From Candidatus Avelusimicrobium stercoris (GTDB lineage Bacteria; Elusimicrobiota; Elusimicrobia; Elusimicrobiales; Elusimicrobiaceae), in the NCBI GenBank assembly GCA_002432025.1, contig DJFE01000021.1:19403-83402 (forward strand): DNA of 64,000 nucleotides, in the 5' to 3' direction. Each line of letters begins with the position of its first letter. The first letter of the stretch is position 1. Positions 58,291 to 64,000 of the stretch are shown in pieces. The notes beneath the pieces are model-generated. The model was not told the DNA's origin, did no database searches, and was given only the letters and a program-made list of their open reading frames with translations. The position numbers and the translations under genes were made by a program.

Positions 58291-59778
58291 TTAGACAATG
58301 CTGTCTATGATTTTTTTGCCTTCTTTAATCAGTATTTCCGGCAATTTCGCATCTTGCGCTTCGGCGTACATACGGATTAACCGCTCGGTGCTGGACGGGC
58401 GAATCGCCAGCCAACTACCGCCCTTTAAGATAAACTTAAACCCGTCGGTGTTGTCAATGCGCCACACGGAGGTTTTGTTAATGGAAAGCGGCGGCTTGAT
58501 ATCCAAGCGTTCCATAATGCGGTTAATTTCGGTTTCCGCCTTGGGAATACTGACTTTTTGGTCAAACAACTGTTTGTATTTTTTATAAAATTCCTTTTTC
58601 AGTTGTTTTAAGGTCTTGCCTTCGGTGGCCAACATATCCACCACCAGCAGGCAGGCCAACAGGCCGTCTTTGTCCGGGATGTGGTGGGCAATCGCAATAC
58701 CGCCCGACTCCTCCATACCCATAATGTACTGGCCGGTAATCATTAACTCGGTAATGTATTTAAAGCCTACCGGGGTTTCGCGCAGCATTAAGCCGTTTAC
58801 CTTGGCTACCTGGTCAATCAGGTTGGAGGTAATTACGCTTCTGCACACGCGGCCTTTGAGGTTTTTGTTGTGAACCAAGTGTTCCAGTAACAGCGGGGCT
58901 ATTTCGTTGGGGGACACCCAGTTGCCTTCGGCGTCAATAATGCCGAATTTGTCGCAATCCGGGTTGCAAGCGATGCCCAAATGCATTTTTTTGCTTACGA
59001 CTAATTTTTTAAGGTCCGTCAAACTTACAGGGCCGGCGTTAGGCGTGTGCCCGCCAAAGAGGACGTCTTCCCCTTCGTGGATGCCTTCCACCGTTACGCC
59101 GTGCTTTTCTAAAAAGTCGCGGAAGTAATATTTGGACGTACCGAAAAGCGGGTCAATGGCTACTTTTAATTTCGCCTTTTTAAGCGCCTTTACGTCAATC
59201 ATTTTTTCCAAGCGGGCCATATAGCCTTTGCGGAAATCCTTGCTGACGGTGGCCGCGGCGTTTAATACGCCAAACTCGGTAGAGGATGCCTTTAAAATCT
59301 GTGCGTTGGGTGAAGGAATACGCTTTTCAATATCTTGTACGATTTCGTTGTTGGCAATACCGCCGTAGTACGAAATCCATTTTACGCCGTTTACATAGTA
59401 TTCGGCTTCGCTGCCTGTAATTACAATGGCACCGACGGCGCACTCATTGAGCACCGCCCACTCGGCCACCGGGGTAGGCAGGGGCAGTTCGGCCACCTTT
59501 ACGGTAATGCCGCTCTGCACAAGGGCGTTGGCCGCCACATAGGCAAATTGTTTAGAAAGAAAACGGGTATCATACCCCACTAGTACGAGGGGCTTTTTGG
59601 GTTTTTTGCCTTGTTCTTCACAGTGCTTGCGGTATCCAGTACCTTCAAATCCATAGAAAGGATGTTCCAAAATATGTTCGGAAATCCCGTAAGTCAAACG
59701 CTGTACGGACTGGGCGGTTAGCCCGTCTGCGGTAACGGCCCGGAAGCCGGCTGTGCTAAATTTAATATCTTCACTCAT
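58291..59778 (-). CDS. Alpha-D-phosphohexomutase family protein with altered active-site loops
   Basis: 495 residues, phosphoglucomutase/phosphomannomutase superfamily. The N-terminus KFSTAGFRAVTADGLT replaces the usual FGTxGxRG. The phosphoserine loop, normally TASHNP, reads ITGSEAEYYVNGVKW: the Ser and NG are kept but HNP is not. The metal loop DPDADR reads NPDCDKFG. The sugar loop MGMEESGGIAIAHHIPDKDG and phosphate loop RPSSTERLIRMYAE are standard. It may be active with changed specificity or kinetics. Promoter GTATAAT at ~59793-59788 minus. 27 bases upstream of eno. Confidence 0.85.
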   Translation of the reverse strand: MSEDIKFSTAGFRAVTADGLTAQSVQRLTYGISEHILEHPFYGFEGTGYRKHCEEQGKKPKKPLVLVGYDTRFLSKQFAYVAANALVQSGITVKVAELPLPTPVAEWAVLNECAVGAIVITGSEAEYYVNGVKWISYYGGIANNEIVQDIEKRIPSPNAQILKASSTEFGVLNAAATVSKDFRKGYMARLEKMIDVKALKKAKLKVAIDPLFGTSKYYFRDFLEKHGVTVEGIHEGEDVLFGGHTPNAGPVSLTDLKKLVVSKKMHLGIACNPDCDKFGIIDAEGNWVSPNEIAPLLLEHLVHNKNLKGRVCRSVITSNLIDQVAKVNGLMLRETPVGFKYITELMITGQYIMGMEESGGIAIAHHIPDKDGLLACLLVVDMLATEGKTLKQLKKEFYKKYKQLFDQKVSIPKAETEINRIMERLDIKPPLSINKTSVWRIDNTDGFKFILKGGSWLAIRPSSTERLIRMYAEAQDAKLPEILIKEGKKIIDSIV

Positions 59779-59850
59779 CGTGCTGGTATTATACTAAAAA
59801 ATAGGCATTTTTTCATCTTTCTGCGGCTTTGTATATTGGATAGCGGAAAA

Positions 59851-59859
59851 TGTTAAAAT
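59851..59859 (+). promoter_or_regulatory. Extended -10 promoter of rlmN
   Basis: TGTTAAAAT, ~29 bases before the rlmN ATG, divergent from the phosphohexomutase promoter. ATAAGGAA precedes the ATG. Confidence 0.65.
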
Positions 59860-59887
59860 ATATATACCCCATAATAAGGAAAGAAAA

Positions 59888-60919
59888 ATGAATTTTGAAT
59901 ACGTCAAACAATACATAAAAGATGCGGGTTTGCCGAACTTCCGCATCTCGCAGGTAAAGGATGCTATTTTTAAACGCGGGATTTCGTCCTGGGACGAAGC
60001 CACCAGCCTGCCCGCCGATTTGCGCGAAAAATTGAAACAAGACCGCCCGTTGCTCAGTTTTAAGGTGGCCAAAATCGTCTGCTCGGATAGGGACAAAGTG
60101 GCCAAGGCGCTCTTAACGCTCAAAGACGGCTACCAGATTGAAACCGTATTGTTAAAACCGCAGGATACTTGGAGTGTGTGCGTATCCAGCCAAGTGGGGT
60201 GCCCTTTGCGCTGTTCCTTTTGCTCTACGGGCAAAATGGGCTTCAAGCGCGATTTAACGCAAGAGGAAATCACCGACCAGGTGTTAATGTGGTACCAGTA
60301 TGTGCATAAGGAAAAACTGGGCGAACGTATTTCCAGCGTGGTTTTTATGGGGATGGGGGAACCGTTGCTGAACTATTTAAATGTGGTAAAGGCGGCGCAG
60401 GAACTTTCCAACCCGGACTATTTAAATATCGGCGCGCGCCATATTTCCATTTCCACATCAGGCATTGCCGATAAACTGCACAAACTGGCGGTAGATTTGC
60501 CGCAGGCCAATTTGGCTATTTCCCTGCACAACGCCGACAACGCCGAGCGCAGCAAAATTATGCCCGTAAACCGCAAGTTTGATTTGGATGATATCAAAAA
60601 AGCGTTGGAAGAATATATCGCTATGACGGGCCGCCAAGTGTTTTTGGAATATTCCGTAATAGAAAACGTAAACAGCCGCCCGGAGCACATCCGCAAACTG
60701 GCGGATTGGATTTACAGCATTAAAGATAACTATTTACTGCACGTCAATTTGATTGCGTGCAACCTGGGCCGCGGCGAAAAGACCGAAGACCGCATAGTAA
60801 AGGACTTTGCCGCCGGCTTAAAAGCAATGGGTATAGGCGTAACTATCCGCAAAAGTATGGGTAACGATATTTTAGCCGCGTGCGGACAGTTGGCCTCCCA
60901 GAAAAAGGAGGGCAAATGA
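59888..60919 (+). CDS. rlmN: Dual-specificity RNA methyltransferase RlmN
   Basis: 343 residues, radical SAM enzyme that makes m2A2503 in 23S rRNA and m2A37 in some tRNAs. Motifs: SSQVGCPLRCSFCSTGKMGF (4Fe-4S cysteines), VVFMGMGEPLLNYLNV, ISISTSGIADKLHKLA, LAISLHNADNAERSKIMPVN, and NDILAACGQLA with the resolving Cys. First gene of a four-gene plus-strand unit; the TGA overlaps the next ATG (ATGA). Confidence 0.96.
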   Translation: MNFEYVKQYIKDAGLPNFRISQVKDAIFKRGISSWDEATSLPADLREKLKQDRPLLSFKVAKIVCSDRDKVAKALLTLKDGYQIETVLLKPQDTWSVCVSSQVGCPLRCSFCSTGKMGFKRDLTQEEITDQVLMWYQYVHKEKLGERISSVVFMGMGEPLLNYLNVVKAAQELSNPDYLNIGARHISISTSGIADKLHKLAVDLPQANLAISLHNADNAERSKIMPVNRKFDLDDIKKALEEYIAMTGRQVFLEYSVIENVNSRPEHIRKLADWIYSIKDNYLLHVNLIACNLGRGEKTEDRIVKDFAAGLKAMGIGVTIRKSMGNDILAACGQLASQKKEGK

Positions 60920-61350
60920 AAAAATTAGGGTTACTGGTAGCCGGGCTCTTGTTGGCCGGGTGTGCCACCTTGGAAATGAACAACTTGGACTGGATTCCGA
61001 TAGGGCCGGATTTTCCGCCCACCAAGGCCAAAAATGTGGAAATTATTGGCAGTAAGAGCGAAATTACCCGCCCGTATGGCAACTTGGGGCTTTTGCGCAT
61101 TAAAAACTTACAGCCCACCCGCGACAATTTAAAAATGGGGGTGGAAAAGGGCCGCAAGTTTGTAGCGTCCAAGGGGGCCGATGCAATGCTTATCGGCCAG
61201 TATAACAGTGCGGAGGACGGTGCGTCCAATCCGCGCGTAACGCTGATTATCTATGCAATCAAATACGTGGATAATTTGAGCGAAGAAGACGAAAAAGCGA
61301 TTGACGATTTTAAAGTATTGGGGATATTAAATGAGCGTTCTGATAGCTAA
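60916..61350 (+). CDS. Lipoprotein of unknown function
   Basis: 144 residues from ATG 60916 (GGAGGGC just upstream within rlmN). Signal peptide with lipobox LLLAGC, Cys16. The mature part (KNVEIIGSKSEITRPYGNLG ... GADAMLIGQYNSAEDG) resembles the small-lipoprotein domain that contains GADAVI/MLIG, found in periplasmic stress-type proteins; no named function. Overlaps the following fusion gene by 20 bases. Confidence 0.8.
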   Translation: MKKLGLLVAGLLLAGCATLEMNNLDWIPIGPDFPPTKAKNVEIIGSKSEITRPYGNLGLLRIKNLQPTRDNLKMGVEKGRKFVASKGADAMLIGQYNSAEDGASNPRVTLIIYAIKYVDNLSEEDEKAIDDFKVLGILNERSDS

Positions 61351-63049
61351 AACCGCAGGGGAATGTGAACAATGGGCAGATGTAGCCGTTATTGTGGATG
61401 TATTGCGTACGTCCACCACGCTGTGCGAGTTGTTGGCGCGCGGCAAAAAGACCGTTTTAGGGTTTGATAAGGCGGAAGATGTAACCGCTTTTAAAAGCCG
61501 CCACGCGGATTTTGAGGTGTACAGCGAGCCGGATATTGCGCTCTCGCACGAGGACGACTCTCCTTATGCGGCTTCGCGCGCTTCGGGCCGTACGCCCGCC
61601 TTGGTGCTCAGCAACGAGGGGATGAAGGCGCTGTTTGCCGCCAAGAACGCCAGCACCGTGCTGGTGGGCGGGTTCTGCAACTTTTACACGCTGGCGGATG
61701 TACTTGCCAATATGGATAAGGATGTTTTGCTGGTGCCCGCTTCGCTGTACGGTACGGCGGATTCGGTAGAGGACGGTTTTTGCGTGTCCGCGCTGAAAGA
61801 CTGCGTGCAAGGTATTGGGAACCCCGAGGACGCCATTGTGGAATTTAATAATACAATGCGCTGTGTGGAATTTTTGAAACAGGGGCCTAAAACCGCCGAA
61901 AAGGATGCCAAAATCGCGTTTAAAGTGGATGATTTAAAGGTGGTACCGCAGGTGTCGTTCTCCGACCAGGGCTATGCGGTTTGTTACCCGTATGGGACGC
62001 AGGCGCCCGAGGCTTGGCTGGTTACCAAACCCGCCGCAACCCCGGTTCAAACGCCTGTCGCTCCTGCGCAGGAGGAACCCGTCGCCAAGACATCGGATAG
62101 CACCAAGAGTGGCCTGAAAAATTTTTTTAGTGGAATTTTAAACACTGTGAAAGAGGAAAAAGAGGAATTGGAACAAGAAATTGCTAACAGTTTTGGCGAG
62201 GCCAAGGCTGAAAATGCGCCTGCCCCGGCGGAGGACTTATTAGACGCCGCTTTGAAGCAGGCCCCGGCCCAGCCGGCCGCTAAGGCTGCCGCGGGTGTTC
62301 AGGCGACTACGCCGCAACAGGCTGTGCCGTCTGCCGAAGTTACCTTTTCGGGCAAAACGGCGGCGTTTGGCGGTAAAACCAAAAAGAAAGCCATTGTGCT
62401 TTTTTCGGGCGGGTTGGATTCCACCACTTGTTTGTATTGGGCCTTGGCGCACGGCTACGAGTGCGAAGCACTTACCGTTTCTTACGGGCAGCGCCACGAC
62501 CGCGAGGTGTTGGCCGCACAAATGATTGCACGCAACTTGGGGGTTAAGCACCATTTGATTACGCTCAATTTGCCGTGGCTGTCCTGCTGTTCCTTGGTGG
62601 ATAAGAACCAGGCCCTGCCGGATGTGGCGTTAGAGGATATTCCGAAAGAGGGGATTCCTTCTACCTATGTGCCGGGGCGGAACCTGATGTTCCTCTCTAT
62701 TGCGGGCTCCTTGTTGGACGCAATTCACGCCGATGCGATTATCGCAGGCCCCAACGCGATTGACTTTTCGGGCTACCCCGATTGCACCCCCGCGTTCTTT
62801 AAAGCGGCTGCGGATGCGCTAAACCGCGGAACCAAAATGGGCGTAACGGAAGGGATTGAAGTATTGGCGCCGCTGATGCGGATGTCCAAAACCGATATCG
62901 TGCGCTTGGCCGCTAAGTTGAAGGTGCCGTTTGAACTCACTTGGAGTTGCTACGCGGGCGGAAAAAAGCCGTGCGGTCATTGTGATTCGTGCAAACTGCG
63001 CGCCAAAGGCTTTGCCGAAGCGGGCGTACACGACACGTCCTTGGATTAA
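61331..63049 (+). CDS. queC: Fusion of a ComB-like 2-phosphosulfolactate phosphatase domain with QueC (7-cyano-7-deazaguanine synthase)
   Basis: 572 residues. Residues ~1-235 match ComB (phosphosulfolactate phosphatase-like): VAVIVDVLRTSTTLCELLARGKKTV, PALVLSNEGMKAL, VLVGGFCNFYTLADVL, VLLVPASLYGTADSVEDGF. Residues ~236-350 are an Ala/Pro/Glu-rich linker with a charged coiled stretch (TVKEEKEELEQEIANSF). From ~351 it is complete QueC: IVLFSGGLDSTTCLYWAL (PP-loop), SYGQRHDREVLAA, IPSTYVPGRNLMFLSIA, GPNAIDFSGYPDCTPAF, and the Zn site CYAGGKKPCGHCDSC. QueC makes preQ0 for queuosine or deazaguanine DNA marks. The frame is continuous, with no stop or shift at the joint. Why the two are joined is unknown. 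Confidence 0.88.
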   Translation: MSVLIAKTAGECEQWADVAVIVDVLRTSTTLCELLARGKKTVLGFDKAEDVTAFKSRHADFEVYSEPDIALSHEDDSPYAASRASGRTPALVLSNEGMKALFAAKNASTVLVGGFCNFYTLADVLANMDKDVLLVPASLYGTADSVEDGFCVSALKDCVQGIGNPEDAIVEFNNTMRCVEFLKQGPKTAEKDAKIAFKVDDLKVVPQVSFSDQGYAVCYPYGTQAPEAWLVTKPAATPVQTPVAPAQEEPVAKTSDSTKSGLKNFFSGILNTVKEEKEELEQEIANSFGEAKAENAPAPAEDLLDAALKQAPAQPAAKAAAGVQATTPQQAVPSAEVTFSGKTAAFGGKTKKKAIVLFSGGLDSTTCLYWALAHGYECEALTVSYGQRHDREVLAAQMIARNLGVKHHLITLNLPWLSCCSLVDKNQALPDVALEDIPKEGIPSTYVPGRNLMFLSIAGSLLDAIHADAIIAGPNAIDFSGYPDCTPAFFKAAADALNRGTKMGVTEGIEVLAPLMRMSKTDIVRLAAKLKVPFELTWSCYAGGKKPCGHCDSCKLRAKGFAEAGVHDTSLD

Positions 63050-63059
63050 CGAGGCCTAT

Positions 63060-63584
63060 ATGAAGAGACTTCTTTTTGTTTTATTATCTGTGTGTTTTGT
63101 GGGGGGAGTAACGGCGGCGGAACTAAAAGATACCGATGCCGGAACCCCGGCGGAGTGCAGTTTGCCTGCGGAGTCGGCCCCGGTTGCTAAAAAGACGGAC
63201 GAAAAGTCTGCCCCGGCGGAGCAAAAACAAACTCCCGCCGAACAGAAAAAAGCCTTTAAGGCGCGTCAAAAACGCATTAAAAAGTTGGTTAAGCAGTACA
63301 AAAAAGCCAAAGAGGCCGACAAGCCCGCTATCAAGGCCAAACTGGCGGAAGAGGTTTCCACCGGAGTGGATGCGGGCCTTGCGTATGTAAAGGACCGCAT
63401 TGCCGCCGAACGCGCGAACTTGGATAACTGGGAAAACAAGGTAAAAGCCGACGAGGCCAACTTGGAGCAGGTAAAGGCCCAACGCGTGGAGGACTTATTG
63501 TCCGGCGTGGCTGAAAAGAAGCATAAGGAAGCCAAAAAGGCTTGGAAGAAACAACTAAAAGAAGCCAAAGAAAAATTACAATAA
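63060..63584 (+). CDS. Exported Lys/Ala-rich helical protein, unknown
   Basis: 174 residues from ATG 63060 (GAGGCC upstream); a much longer upstream frame overlaps the QueC region and is rejected. Signal peptide (MKRLLFVLLSVCFVGGVTAA), then a Pro/Ala/Lys-rich linker and ~100 residues of highly charged helix (KKLVKQYKKAKEADKPAIKA, WENKVKADEANLEQVKAQR). Coiled-coil likely. No family recognised. Confidence 0.72.
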   Translation: MKRLLFVLLSVCFVGGVTAAELKDTDAGTPAECSLPAESAPVAKKTDEKSAPAEQKQTPAEQKKAFKARQKRIKKLVKQYKKAKEADKPAIKAKLAEEVSTGVDAGLAYVKDRIAAERANLDNWENKVKADEANLEQVKAQRVEDLLSGVAEKKHKEAKKAWKKQLKEAKEKLQ

Positions 63585-63616
63585 GTCAAAAATAATCCAC
63601 AAGTATTTTACGCTAC

Positions 63617-63652
63617 ACCCCCGGCCCAACTCCCGGGGGCTTTGTTTTTTAA
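63617..63652 (+). terminator. Terminator of the rlmN-queC unit
   Basis: CCCCCGG / CCGGGGG hairpin followed by CTTTGTTTTTT, ~33 bases past the last stop. Confidence 0.88.
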
Positions 63653-64000
63653 TAATGCCCCGTGCCATTTTTTTGGGCTAGTCTAAACTGGCGCGGTGGT
63701 GCCCCGTCGTATTTTTGTATTAAATTAAAGGTCATTCTGAAACAAGTTCAGAATGACCCCCATTTTGATAACGGCTTTGTTTTATTTATTTATTATTGTC
63801 GTTTCGTTGGTTGGCGACATTACAAAAAGAGTGTTGCCCAATAAATCAAAAGGGCGCGGACAAGTGGCGGCGCGCAGCGCTTTATAAAGGGATTGTTTCG
63901 TTTTTTTTTGTTAAAATTTTGATAAATCGCGGTGGTTGTACCCGGATGTATCCGCCGTATAAAAATGCGTATAAAAGGCCGTTTTGCTCAAATATAAAGG
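63653..64000. other. Gene-free end of window with a 29-base palindrome
   Basis: Only one element is recognised: GGTCATTCTGAA / TTCAGAATGACC (63730-63741 and 63747-63758), a palindrome of the GTCAT...ATGAC type seen elsewhere in the window. The last ~140 bases are AT-rich with possible promoter-like stretches but no start codon with a ribosome site that I can support. Confidence 0.55.

Noticed and set aside
1..64000. CRISPR array, rRNA operon or complete insertion sequence
   Set aside because: No regularly spaced direct repeats, no rRNA sequence and no transposase gene were found; the repeats seen are short palindromes between genes.

Overview
The window looks like a chromosome segment of a strictly anaerobic, Gram-negative gut bacterium, most likely Elusimicrobiota (Elusimicrobium or Avelusimicrobium type; medium confidence, from gene content only). 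The evidence is dense same-strand operons, a pseudopilin-type gene, signal-peptide-bearing peptidases, lipoproteins and outer-membrane proteins, an EptA-type lipid A enzyme, an oxygen-sensitive class III ribonucleotide reductase and no aerobic genes. Host-type genes are moderately GC-rich; the block at about 26.2-39.7 kb is visibly AT-rich.

Layout. 1-10.7 kb: mnmG (partial), rsmG, a secreted gluzincin-like protein, then a cell-wall/division run rsmH-ftsL-ftsI-murF-mraY-ftsW-murG with no murE, murD, murC, murB, ftsQ or ftsZ in the usual places. 11-14 kb: a pseudopilin divergent from a zinc/cadmium-type ArsR repressor and metal-exporting P-type ATPase pair with a clear promoter and operator. 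14.2-17.5 kb: a structured RNA gene, then a GT2-GT9 fusion glycosyltransferase and a hexapeptide acetyltransferase. 17.6-25.7 kb (minus): rdgB, two exported PepT-like peptidases, valS and eptA. 26.1 kb: tRNA-Ser(GGA).

26.2-39.7 kb is an accessory island. It holds an HNH protein with a second nuclease-like gene, a decayed ADP-ribosylglycohydrolase, a large serine recombinase with its DUF2924 partner, a DnaB-like ATPase with an apparently dead paralog, a WYL regulator with a PD-(D/E)XK nuclease, DUF5681, a ParB-methyltransferase fusion, and a three-gene operon (nuclease-like effector, zinc-hook SMC/ABC ATPase, unknown third protein) resembling Lamassu/ABC-three-component defence systems.

39.9-64 kb returns to host genes: a beta-barrel protein, lipoproteins, a second copy of the structured RNA, tRNA-Leu(CAA), an M29 aminopeptidase, and a class III RNR whose glycyl-radical domain is a separate 68-residue gene (nrdD, small subunit, nrdG). 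Then come tspO, accB-accC-hldE, a serine palmitoyltransferase/ceramide-synthase-like pair, rluD-lgt-MBL hydrolase-ftsB-eno-phosphohexomutase on the minus strand, and rlmN, a lipoprotein, a ComB-QueC fusion and a secreted helical protein on the plus strand.

The strongest candidate for something undescribed is the pair of RNAs at 14237-14481 (+) and 41311-41559 (-). They share a 5' hairpin with a GAAA loop and 2-nt bulge, a multihelix core, a terminator-like 3' hairpin, and a long-range helix between the core and the terminator loop. The helices covary between copies. Other notable points are the split glycyl-radical RNR, the ComB-QueC fusion, a BCCP without the acceptor lysine, the three-gene defence-like operon, and a recurrent extended -10 promoter (TGnTAwAAT).
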